Shown piece after piece: positions 22,301 through 31,690 of a stretch of 64,000 bases of DNA (its first letter is position 1; every line of letters begins with the position of its first letter). A program made the translations under genes and the position numbers. Below the pieces are notes generated by a model. The model was not told the DNA's origin, did no database searches, and was given only the letters and a program-made list of their open reading frames with translations. This stretch comes from Limnanthes douglasii subsp. nivea (taxonomy: Eukaryota > Streptophyta > Magnoliopsida > Brassicales > Limnanthaceae): assembly GCA_036936605.1 (NCBI GenBank), contig JAUPFV010000005.1, forward strand, positions 157,791,195 to 157,855,194, written 5' to 3'.

Positions 22301-24656
22301 GGGAAATAAAATCTTGACATTCATGGATGCATTTTCAGGGTATAATCAGATTTGAATGAATCCAGAGGATGAAGAAAGCACAACTTTTATCACCGATCGA
22401 GGTTTACACTGCTATAGAGTGATGCCGTTTGGATTAAAAAATGCTGGGTCTACATATCAGAGGCTGATGAATAAGGCGTTTGCTTCACAGATAGGGAGGA
22501 ATATCGAAGTGTACATCGATGATATGCTTGTCAAGAGCAAAAGTGATGATGAACACATTGATGATTTAGAAGAGACGTTTTTGAACCTCAGAGCCATACA
22601 ATTGAAGTTGAACCCAGAAAATGTACATTTGGAGTCCGATCTGGTAAGTTTCTGGGGTACGTGATTAGTGAAAGAGGAATCGAAGTGGACCCAGAACAGT
22701 TGAAGGCTCTGATATCAATGTCTTCACCTCGGAATATCAAAGAAGTGCAAATGTTAACAGGCAGATATCTCAGGAAGAATGACTAAGTGGTCTGTAGAAT
22801 TAGGAGATTTCGACGTGTTATTCTCTCCTCAAACAGCTATCAAAGCACAAGCCTTAGCAGACTTCTTGGTTGAGTTTCATTCGAGTAGACCCGAAGAGGA
22901 AAAAGGTGAAAAAGAGAGCACGAATCCGACGTGGACAGTACAAACAGATGGAGGATCTAGTAACAAAGGGTCGAGTGCAGGAGTTGAATTGGTGGCACCA
23001 ATAGGAGAATTTATGTTTCAAGCTATAAAATTTGGATTTCATGCTTCGAACAATGAAGCTGAATATGAAGCTATGCTAGCAGGGTTGCGGTTAGCAAAGA
23101 TTTGTGGAGCAACATTTGTGCGCTTAGAAACAGATTCACAGTTGGTAGTTAACCATGTTAAAGGGGTTTCAGAAGCTAAAAAGGATCGTTTGGTTTTGTA
23201 CTTGCAAGAGCTACGAGGTATGATGGCACAGTTTGAAAATGTCGAGGTGGAGCATATTCGAAGAGGTAGCAACACTATGGCTGATTCTTTAGCAACAATG
23301 GCTTACTCTGAAGAATATCCATGGATCGTGACACAACCATTGCCCTCGGTTATATTGAGTTCTGACCAATGTGAATTTGTTGAGGAGGTAGTAAATGATC
23401 CGATGCGCGTTCGAGGTGATTGGAGGTTTGACTTGTTAAATTTTATTTCGAAGGGAATACTACCTCTTGATAAACACTTGCTCAAGAAAATAAAGTATAA
23501 AGCTCTTGGCTATGTGGTATTAGACGGGGTATTGTACAAGAGATCTGCGTCGAAACCTTTGTTACGATGTTTGAGTAAGCAAGAGTCTCAAGACATTCTA
23601 TCTGAATTACATGATGGAGATGGGTCAGCTCATTGTGGATTCAAAGCTTTAACGCGTAGGGTATTGTTGGCAGGGTATTACTGGCCTACCATAATGCAGG
23701 ATGCCAAGCTATTAGTTCGAAGCTGTGATACTTGTCAGAGGTATGCAAATTTAATACATAAACCAGCAGTACCCCTAATGACAATATCAGAGGCGGTTCC
23801 TTTCGATAGGTGGGGGATTGATTTAGTAGGACCATTACCTATGGCTTCAGGTGGAAGACAGATGATTATTGTTGCGGTTGATTATTTTTCGAAGTGGGCA
23901 GAAGCAGAACCTTTAGCTGGGACAAAAGCTAAGGATGTAATCAAGTTTATTCAAAGTAACATCTGCTACCGTTTTGGAGTTCCTCGAAAAATAACAACGG
24001 ATAACGGCCCCCAATTTAATAACAAGGAAATGGATTCTTTTTGCTCTTCGAAAGGAATACAACAATGCTTTTCTACTCATTTCCACCCCCAAGCAAATGG
24101 ACGGGTAGAAGTTACAAATAGATCTATTTTGGAGGGTTTAAAGAAGAATTTGGCAGGAGCAGCAGGGAAATGGCCAAATTATCTTCAAGAAGTGTTGTGG
24201 GCATATCGAACAACCCCTAGAGAAGCCACAAAAGAGACCCCTTTTTCTTTAGTTTATGGGATGGATGCTGTGTGCCCTGCTGAATCTACATTGCCTTCCT
24301 ATAGGTTATTGCAATATTCCGAAGCAGATAATGATGAAGCTAGAAGGGTTGAACTTGATTTGTTAGAAGAGAAGAGGGTTAAGGCACATTTGAATGTGGT
24401 TCATTATCAGACCTTAATGAGAAGCAGGTACGATGCTAAAGTGAAGAAGAGAGAGTTCAAGATTGGCGATAAAGTATTACGAAAAGTATTTCTTCATACT
24501 AAGGACAAGCACCTCGGAAAATTGGCTCCGAATTGGGAGGGTCCTTATGAAGTCAAAATGAAGGTCAAGCCAGGTTCCTACAGGTTGTCTGATTGCGAGG
24601 GGAGGATGCTCAAGCACCCTTGGAATATAGAGCATTTGAAATTGTACTATGAGTAA
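19353..24656 (+). pseudogene. Tat gag-protease-RT-aRNase H-integrase, disabled
   Basis: All parts lie in one frame from ATG 19353 except a frameshifted segment around 22620-22770. Gag: PMRFDISKIDKFDGTQDPDE near 20012, then a retrotransposon-gag core to about 20510. A zinc-knuckle-like FCRYHEDIGHDTNDY at about 20823 has Tyr where the last Cys belongs. Protease: LIDTGSSANVL at about 21367. RT: DFTDLNRACPKDHFP near 22220, YIDDMLVKS at 22512. Archaeal-type RNase H: 22932-23310 with D in QTDGGS, E in EAEYEAML, D in ETDSQL, D in MADSLA. Integrase: His/Cys zinc site 23611-23745, then D (GIDLVGPLP), D (TTDNGPQF), E (GRVEVTN), ending 24656. Breaks: TAA 20256, TAA 20664, TAG 21774, TGA 22353, a one-base loss at the A run 22618-22621, and a deletion at about 22765. 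The TAG between protease and RT could be a natural separator, as in some Tat relatives. Confidence 0.95.
22755..22785 (+). other. Deletion junction: RT thumb joined to end of native RNase H
   Basis: The frame before the junction reads QMLTGR, the RT C-terminal part that normally leads into the connection and native RNase H domains. The next recognisable phrase is MTKWSVELGDFDVLF, which normally sits just after native RNase H. Everything between, on the order of 170-200 residues in related elements, is missing. The archaeal-type RNase H downstream is untouched. Confidence 0.8.
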
Positions 24657-24892
24657 AATCGAACTTCGAATTTTTGTAAAACAGACATACTCTTTCCTTA
24701 TCTGTTGGCCCATAAAGGTTTTAACGAGGTGTCTGGTTAACTATTTTCAAGTTTTTAATAAAATTTCTTTTGGCCATTGGTTGTTTAGTATGATGGGTGA
24801 TTTATTATTTTGGTAACTTGGCAAAGACTAATCATCTTTGAAAGTTGACTAAGAATAATTTTCCGAAGCAGTAACTTTGAAGAAACAACCAA
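24657..24892 (+). other. Tat post-pol spacer
   Basis: Non-coding stretch between the pol stop and the 34-bp array. It includes the phrase shared with bases 17-40 of the window (about 24719-24735). Nothing else is recognised. Confidence 0.6.
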
Positions 24893-25130
24893 ATTTTCGA
24901 GGTGCCACGCCTTATGAGTGCATCTAATTTTCGAGGTGCCACGCCTTATGAGTGCATCTAATTTTCGAGGTGTCACGTCTTATGAGTGCATCTAATTTTC
25001 GAGGTGCCACGCCTTATGAGTGCATCTAATTTTCGAGGTGCCACGTCTTATGAGTGCATCTAATTTTCGAGGTGCCACGTCTTATGAGTGCATCTAATTT
25101 TTTGAAGTATCACATTTTATAAGTGCACCA
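24893..25130. repeat. 34-bp tandem repeat, seven units
   Basis: Units start at 24893, 24927, 24961, 24995, 25029, 25063 and 25097. Each reads 'attttcgaggtgccacg' then 'ccttatgagtgcatcta'. The first six differ only by a few C/T changes (for example 'cacgcc' versus 'cacgtc'); the seventh is degenerate. It lies between the pol end and the 3' end of the antisense gene, where it might separate the two transcripts. Confidence 0.95.
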
Positions 25131-25240
25131 GAGATTTGAAATATTAAGAAAGTTGCTTGTCTCATTGGATAAAATTTGAAGCTTACAAAAAAGGATGAAC
25201 TACTTAATTAAAACACGCAAAAAACAAAAGCGACATATGT

Positions 25241-28081
25241 TTAGTTATCATCTTCTTCTTCTTCCGATGACCCGTCAGAAGCGTCACTTTCTTCTGAAGA
25301 GCTTGATGGTACGTCGAATGCTTCTTTTGGACGATCTTTCTCTGGGACTTGCTTCCAAAATTCTGTTAAGTTTAGCCTTGGGTAGGCAGCATGAATTTCT
25401 CAAAGAAGATTATTAGCTGTATCGATTTCAGCCTTTCTGATACCTTCAAGCATCACAGAACCAACGGCAGCTTCGGCTTTCTTGACGGCACCTTTCTTTT
25501 CTTCCTCGAATCCTGTTCGAAGCGCAGTCAATTGAGTTTGGCAATTATCCAATTTTTCTTGAATTCCTTTAACAAGTTTCTCAGCATCGGTAGATTTTTT
25601 CTTTGCCTCAGAAATAGCAGTAGAATGTTGAGAATTTAGATTTTCAAGCGCCAGACGATGAGAAGCCTCCAGAGCTTCAATTTTTTCTTTGTGTTCCTTG
25701 AGGAGCTTTCCTTTCTCAGCTTCGAAACTTTGGAGTGCTTCATTTTTCGAAGCTTTTTCAGACTCTGTTTCTTTCTTGCTCCTGATTAATTCTTGTGCAA
25801 GGAGCTCCAATTGTGTGTGTGAATTTTTTACTTCTTCACATAATGTTTTGGCTGCAGCACTTAAGTTATCAAAAGGTTGAAGAATTGAAGTTACCTCATC
25901 GGATTTGTCTGGATTGGGAAAGTTTGATGGGTGGTGATGAACAGGAACAATTGCGTTAGAAGTTGAAGCCATGGCAGCCCCAATAGAAGTGGATGGAATG
26001 GTGTTGGTAGGCTGGGAGCCTTCACCAGTGAATGTAAAATCCCCGCTTGAATTGAAATCTTCGAGGTTAAGGTAATCGTCTACCTGGTTATCTCCTAGTG
26101 CCAGACCCCCTTGAGGATTTTCTTCAATAAAAGTTTTCCCGTGCACCTCGGAAGCCAGTACCTCTTCGAGTATGTCAGCCTCGTTCTTTTTCTTTGGAGT
26201 GGCGGACTTGTTCTTTTTCTTTTTTGGAGTATTGTCCTCTTTCTTTTTCTTTTTCAGAGCAGGTTCATCTTCCTCGGATATTGGGGGAAGTTGAGATGCA
26301 GACATTTTTCGTTTCCCTGCACGCTTCGAAGTTTTGGAAGGGTTAGCCTTGTTTGTGTTGGCTTTTTTGAGGGTTAGCTTTCCTTTTTTCTTCAGTGGCA
26401 GGTGACTATCACTTCGATTCCTGGTGGGAAGGTAGGTTTTCCCATCTGGTGCGAGTATTCTTTGGACTGCTATGATGGGATCTGGGGGGGTCATCGGATC
26501 TTCAGGGAAGTAAGCTCCCAAGGTTATGCGCCACAGATGGCTGTTGACGAAGTTGATTGGTAAAAAGGCTGAGTGAAAGCCGTTTCCCCAGGCTTTCTCT
26601 GCCCATTCAGCCATTTTCTGGAAGATAACCTTTGCAGTTTTTCGACGACCTTTGAATCTCCTCGGAATTTCTGAAAAGAGAATAAAGAGTTAGATAAGTG
26701 GACTTGGTTAATCTGGCTAGGCTTAATAAGTCAAAAATGTTAACAATATAGTAATGATTCACTTACTGTTATCTCTCCAGGTGAGAGTAAGTTTTGAGGG
26801 GTTGTCATCGGAAATCTCTTTTCCATTTTCCCAAGCTCCTGATAAAAAGACAAAGCTCTGCTTCCAAAATTTATCAGCTTCGAGGAGGTCATCGATAATC
26901 TTCAGATCATCCTCCAGCGTTAGGTAGTAGAATGGTAAAACTGGCCCATTTGAGAGTTTGGTCAGTGAGATGAAGTCTTCTATTTCGAGGGGGATGCCTC
27001 CTAGCCTCGACACCATAATGGCGGAGAATAAAGTGAATAATTGGTTAGGGGTAACCTGTGTTGGGCACAACTTAAGAATTTCGAAGTACCTTACAATAAT
27101 TGGATCGAGGGGAAATCGAAGTCCCCAATTGAAGAGCTCAGGGTAGACTACTAGTTCGTTCTTCTGACAGCTTAGAGGTGTTTCTCCTTCTACTGGTAGT
27201 CGAAGAGTCATGTTATCTGTTAATCCCCATAGTTTCCTGAGTTCCTCTTTTTCTGATTCGAGGTAGTAAGTATAGGATACATTCTTTAGGGCGAGAATGT
27301 ACCGAGGACTAAGCGGTTGAAGGTTTTCCTGAACCAAAGCAGCAACATCTTCGGGGAGTGTAATAAGAGGTTTCTTTCCTCGATTTCTCTTCGGAGGGGT
27401 TGCCCCATCAGCCTCGGATTCCCCTTCGGCATCAGATTCAGTAGCTTCAGAATCATTTTCTTTGTTATTGTCCTCATCGGTGGCTTCGTCGGGTCGATTT
27501 TGGATTTGGGTCTCAGTTTGAGTCACAGGAATTGGTTGACTACTTTCTGGTGTAATGTCAACCACTTCCTGTGGGGGAGGAGAAGAGGTCTCTGTATCAT
27601 CACCCATTGCTAGAAAGGTTGATTTTTTGCGTGGTTTAACTTTAACAGCTTCGGATTGAAGGGTAAGTGATTTGGGTTGAAGTTTTTTAGTTGCTTCAAA
27701 TTACGGGATAGGCAATTTGAGTGGTGGATTTTTATCAGTTGGTGGTTTGTCAGGAGTGACACCCTTAGATTTTCGATGAGGTTTTAATAGTGGAGAAGTA
27801 GGTTGATTTCGAGGAGGAAAAGGTTGTTGGTTAGATTATGGGTTTGAAGCTAGAGATGAAGTAGCGAGATTGGGATCGAAATTACCGTATTTGAAGGTGG
27901 TAGAGGAAAAGTGAGGACCGTTGTAGATCAACCCAGCTGCTCTGTATTCTTCAGCTCTCTCTCCAATACAAAGATAATCGTAGGCACCAAATACTTGGTT
28001 GTTAGAACCAGGGAAGAGAGGTTTCTTTGCTTTTACTGGTTTTCTGGGTTTAGATCTTTTGTATTTGGGATATCTTCTCAT
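25241..28081 (-). pseudogene. Antisense two-exon gene of the Tat element (unknown function, three stops)
   Basis: It runs from ATG 28081 to TAA 25241 against gag-pol. Exon 1 is 28081-26767 and exon 2 is 26670-25241. The 96-bp GT-AG intron (26671-26766) joins the frames exactly, across an AAA codon. The product is about 900 residues: a basic N-terminus, an acidic linker rich in Glu/Asp/Thr (about 27400-27600), and a globular region 26770-27320 with FNWGLRFPLDPIIVRYFEIL and CPTQVTPNQLFTLF. That region resembles the plant 'putative gypsy type transposon' domain (Pfam Transposase_28). Exon 2 has HSAFLPINFVNSHLWRITLG, Lys-rich tracts, a coiled coil (about 25430-25850) and an acidic Ser/Glu tail. 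In-frame stops are TAA 27836, TAA 27701 and TGA 25400; coding-like sequence continues after each. ATG 27607 could start a shorter product. Extra antisense ORFs are known in Tat elements, but their function is not. Confidence 0.75.
26671..26766 (-). other. Predicted spliceosomal intron of the antisense gene
   Basis: On the minus strand it starts GTAAGTG (donor at 26766) and ends 'ctctttattctcttttcag' (acceptor at 26671), with 'ctaac' as a likely branch site about 25 bases before the end. It is 96 bp and T-rich, typical of a short plant intron. The stop just inside the donor and the missing ATG before exon 2's conserved part both vanish on splicing. Confidence 0.75.
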
Positions 28082-28195
28082 ACAATAGGTATTGATCTGA
28101 GAAGTTGAACAGGATGAAGATGGCTTGAAGGTTGATAAAGAACAAGATGAAGATGAAGAATAGGATGAAGATGGTCTAGAAGTGATTTCTCTAAA
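28082..28195 (-). promoter_or_regulatory. Probable 5' leader of the antisense gene
   Basis: On the minus strand this C/T-rich leader holds no ATG before the one at 28081, so a transcript begun about 30 bases after the TATA box would use that start first. Confidence 0.45.
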
Positions 28196-28221
28196 AAGTT
28201 CTCAGTGAAGGAAGAGCTGGG

Positions 28222-28229
28222 TATTTATA
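28222..28229 (-). promoter_or_regulatory. TATA box for the antisense gene
   Basis: 'tatttata' on the plus strand reads TATAAATA on the minus strand, about 140 bases upstream of ATG 28081. The spacing suits transcription starting near 28195. A good TATA match alone can arise by chance in AT-rich DNA; the ATG-free leader and intact splice sites raise the odds. Confidence 0.5.
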
Positions 28230-28606
28230 GTTTAAAGAAATGACGCTGAGAATTTGAAGAGGCAAAACCAGTGAGTTGCTCTCATTGGGTGGAATGTGAA
28301 ACGAAAAGGAAACGTGCAGTGTCATAGATCTATCAAGAAGGGTCTAGTCAGTCTATCAAGTAGGGATCAGAAAATTCGAAGCATCAGCAAAATTATGTCT
28401 CTAATAACAATATTCGAGGTAAAGGCAAGGTTGCATTTCAAGTTGGCAAGTTCGAAGTGATTGGGAAACTTGTTTGCACTTATTCTTAAATTCGAAGAGA
28501 AGTTGCAAGTCATTGAGTTTAATCATAATGAAGAGGCGAAATGAAGAAAGTTGTATTTACTTGGAGTAAAGTTCGAAGAGAGAATAGTTCTTATAAATTG
28601 TCTGTA
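28230..28606. other. Tat region upstream of the antisense promoter
   Basis: About 380 bp without an open frame. Several 'ttcgaag'/'ttcgagg' words recur here (for example near 28375, 28410, 28450, 28490 and 28570) and could be promoter elements of the antisense gene, but this is only a pattern seen by eye. Confidence 0.4.
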
Positions 28607-28625
28607 TAAGAACTAGGGGGGCTAC
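28607..28625 (+). promoter_or_regulatory. Polypurine tract of the Tat element
   Basis: 'aactaggggggctac' ends directly at the TG of the 3' LTR (28626). A purine-rich tract here primes plus-strand DNA synthesis. Confidence 0.85.
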
Positions 28626-28908
28626 TGATAAGGAAATATATTCTTTAAGGACCTAAATGTAATTAGTAAGGACTAAATTGATAAGTTCTACAAATATAGA
28701 GTAAGATTAAGCTTTATAAGGGATATAGGGACTAAGCTGTAAATATTCATTTATGTAACCGTTCTTGTTACTGATTCACCTAGCCTATTTAAAGAGGCTG
28801 AGGATGTCGATTACACCCATGAAATAATCAGAAGCGAAATATTACTTTTACTACCAAAAATTCTCTCTGTGGATACTTGTGTTCTCTATTCAACTTTTAT
28901 TCTTACCA
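28626..28908 (+). repeat. Tat element 3' LTR
   Basis: 283 bp, identical to 18932-19214 by eye except t at 28769. Confidence 0.95.
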
Positions 28909-28913
28909 AAAAC
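28909..28913. repeat. Tat element target-site duplication, right
   Basis: 'aaaac', the copy of 18927-18931. Confidence 0.92.
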
Positions 28914-29439
28914 TACATGTTTTGGGATGCCAATGGTCGCCTCAAAATTATAGACATTTAAGATTGATACTCTCACAAAAGTTGTGATAGAGTATGCTTT
29001 TCAATTTTTCCTTAGTGTAAGAAGTGGATAACTAATAAGCTAGTTGTTCACTACGTAAGAGGATGAGAGACTGAAACAAGAACGTTTTAAGATGCATAAG
29101 GTGAGTTCTCAATATGGAAAACTTATAAGAAAAAGTATGATAATATATTTGATAAGAATTCTGCTTCAGAAGAAAATAAAATCTAAGAAATCACATACCG
29201 CAAGTTGATGTTTCTTTTGAAATATAATGGGGAATCTCAAATGCATAAAATTAACGATAATTTCACAACTTTAATCTGTCTAGAAATTAATTTTACTTCA
29301 ATTGCACGAAACGCATGGTGGGTTGATACCGTTATTATCATCTATATTGTACTTCCATGAATGATATGATAAGGATTCAAAGCCTTAGTGATGATGAAAA
29401 ATCCATTCATCAAGTAAAAGACAATTTATACTTGGTATA
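28914..29439 (+). other. Old sequence resuming after the Tat insertion
   Basis: This is the continuation of the DNA interrupted at 18931. Short coding-like phrases occur, such as 'LKYNGESQMHKINDNFTTL' near 29215, with many stops. It may be part of a copia gag together with 17530-18926, but no motif settles it. Confidence 0.3.
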
Positions 29440-29450
29440 TGTTAAGTGTA

Positions 29451-30115
29451 TGTTAAGTGTAACTTAAAATATAATCTTCATTTTAAAATAGGCATCCTAT
29501 ATTAATTAGATTTCCATATTAATTAGATATTTTATATTAATTAGATTTCTATATTAGTTAGATATTTCGTATTAATTAGATCTTTTATATACTTAATATA
29601 AATTAGATTTCTATATTAATTAGATCTTTTATTCATTTGCTCTTCGATATTAACTAGATTTCTTATTAATTAGATCTTTTATATTAATTAGATTCCTTAA
29701 TAAATAGATTAAGATTAATCAAAGTCAACTTATATATTGAAAAAGATATTGTTTTACGGTATATAGAGACGAGACAAAAGACGAGCGTTGGTTCGGAGAA
29801 AATCGACGAGTCTATTTGTAGATGGTGTATTAAGGTAGAAAATATGCACTTGAGTAGGCATTCTGAGATCCACGTATTCTTTGTAACCCCATAAAAGAGT
29901 TTAGTAACAAATGAGTGATTGAGTGTTTAGTCTTTAATAGTCTTCTTGTAACCTTCTATATATAAATTGTGACCGTTACCCGTGGATGTAGGAATTTTCA
30001 TGATCCGAACCACGTTACCTCTCCGATGGGTGTTCGCCAACTGTTAGTCATTACTTCAGCTGAGTGACTAAGATTTGACCTAATGAGTTTTGTTAGGTCT
30101 AAGTCAGAATTGGTT
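29451..30115 (+). repeat. Left LTR-like block of the copia element
   Basis: It starts near 'tgttaagtgta' (present twice, 29440 and 29451). It includes 29485-29710, where 'tatattaattagat' recurs about ten times with varied spacing. The related block at 54955-55714 has the same kind of repeats; the right LTR lacks them. The 3' edge is approximate. Confidence 0.5.
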
Positions 30116-30269
30116 TAGATATTCTTTGTTGGTGAAGAAGATAAAGTAGAAAGACGAAGATCGCACGTCTTAAAGTAAAGTCAAGTGCGGTCATAATACT
30201 AGATTTCAAGCGAGACGTATTAGATTCAAGCTACCTATTAAACTTAAAAAGGCTTTAAAAATGTGAGGT

Positions 30270-31157
30270 ATGTCATTGAATTTACACGTAACCTTCTGTT
30301 TATAGGTATGTTAGATGAGAAATGGTTTGAGTATAAGGGTGGAGATTGAAGATTTAGGGTTTTTCAAGACTCACATATGTTATGGAGGTTGATTATACTC
30401 ATGGTATTCTAGTCATGGATAGTATGAGGAATGGATCTGTTGGGATTCGTCTGGAGACAATTGAAAGCTCGTCAAAGCAGGTGGAGATCCAATCTAGGAA
30501 ACACCTGAAGAAGTTTAGGATTGACTATGACGTGGTATTAGTGAACTGACCATTCACTCGCTATTGCTCTAAATTTGGTAAGTTTAGGTATAAAATCTTG
30601 AAGAGTAAGCATGAAATAGTTGAGAAGATGAGTCGTAGCTTACTTGGAGTAAATGTTATGCTTATGACAGCTAGACAGAATAAGAGGTTGAGTGAATGGG
30701 CTGTTTGGACAACTATTATCGTCAACATGAGCCCTTTGACTTTCGATCGTCTTGGAGATGTAATAGGTGCCGGAGGTGGAGCTGAAGTTGAGATAAAGTT
30801 TGAACATACGAGTGAAGATGTGGATGCCTTTAGGGAAGTTATTTTGAAGCTGAGTTCGGGTTCGACCTTTGCAAATGAAGTTCAAGCATTGCTAGATTTG
30901 GGTTTTGACTTGAATTTTGATGGGTCAAAAAGTGTTGCTCGATTTAGTATTGAGATAAGTCAGATGTATGCTATTATCACTTTCTTGGATGTATAACGTC
31001 GAAATACTGATCTATTGGGGAGGATTTCCTCGTTAGAGTTCACGGAATGAATGAGAATTGATCACTTCAGGCGTACAGGTGGATAATTTATCTTTGGTGA
31101 GTAGTTGGAGCATCATGGTTATGAATACTGGAGTAACTATAAGCCAGTGTGGAGAAT
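30270..31157 (+). pseudogene. Copia pol remnant (pre-integrase and integrase)
   Basis: Near 30270 the phrase IEFTRNLLFIGMLDEKWFEY matches the copia segment after protease (usually NLISLGMLD). At 30598-30996 VEKMSRSLLGVNVM and WTTIIVNMSPLTFD match the integrase end (usually ER.NRSLL and A.YLINRSP). Then a Glu/Ser-rich linker AEVEIKFEHTSEDVDAF runs to the polypurine tract. Integrase catalytic residues are not visible. A parallel, related copy is at 55985-58260. Confidence 0.7.
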
Positions 31158-31690
31158 TGTTAAGTGTAGGCTATAAGTAACTCGAATCATAATCTTCTTT
31201 TCTAAATTGTCAATCTATAAACGAAAGAAGATATAGCTTTATAATGTATGGTGTGACACGATGCGAGCTGTATATTTCTTCAGAAAGAGAAACAAGCTCT
31301 ACATCTTTTAAAATATAAGTAAGGTGAGAGATAAACACTAAAAAAGATTATGTGAATCACGTCATCTTTTGTTACAAAAAGTGATCGAGTTATTTGTGTT
31401 TGAGAGTCTTTATGTAACTTATTTATAAAAAGAGTGTTTGTTGCACGTGGATGTAGAGTTTCTTCACGATCCGTCCACGTTAAATCCTTTGTTGTGGGAT
31501 TGTTTTTTTTTAATGTTCTTTCTTATTAATTTTGTTCTTGAAATACGATAAGAGCTGAAGCTCATATTACCTCATTCGACTTCTTTGATAGGTGTCCACC
31601 GATTAATGATCACTGTTTCAACTGAGTGAGTAAGATTTGGCTTGACAAATTTTATTAGAGCTAACTAGATTTTATTAATTCTCTACGAAT
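31158..31690 (+). repeat. Right LTR of the copia element
   Basis: It starts 'tgttaagtgtaggct', right after the purine tract. It ends approximately near 31690. A phrase 'gtccaccgattaatgatcactg' near its end matches the corresponding part of the left block. Confidence 0.5.

Larger units (their letters stand above)
18932..28908 (+). mobile_element. Complete Tat-lineage Ty3/gypsy LTR retrotransposon (9,977 bp)
   Basis: Two 283-bp LTRs (TG...CA) differ at one base (19075 a, 28769 t), and a perfect 5-bp duplication flanks them. Between them lie a primer site (19217), gag-protease-RT-archaeal-type RNase H-integrase on the plus strand (19353-24656), a 34-bp tandem array, an antisense two-exon gene (28081-25241) and a polypurine tract. 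The second, archaeal-type RNase H between RT and integrase and the long post-pol region are marks of the Tat lineage (Ogre/Retand-like). By LTR similarity it is recent. However, gag-pol has four in-frame stops, a frameshift and a deletion, so it could move only with proteins from other copies. Confidence 0.95.
29440..31690 (+). mobile_element. Internally deleted Ty1/copia element
   Basis: A left LTR-like block (29440-about 30115) and a right one (31158-about 31690) share 'tgttaagtgta' starts, a 'cgtggatgtag' phrase and a 'gagtgactaagatttg' phrase, but are strongly diverged. Between them lie about 1 kb of pol remnants. The right LTR follows a short purine tract 'gtggagaa'. The same family appears on the minus strand at 54955-58890 and probably at 62880-64000. 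Gag, RT and RNase H are missing. Confidence 0.6.

Noticed and set aside
22854..23485. Minus-strand frames inside Tat RNase H and integrase
   Set aside because: Shadows of pol; no motifs and no match to the antisense gene, which lies only downstream of pol.
25689..27613. Plus-strand frames over the antisense gene (for example 26111-26377 and 27317-27613)
   Set aside because: Hydrophobic Phe/Ser/Leu-rich shadows of the Lys/Glu-rich antisense protein.
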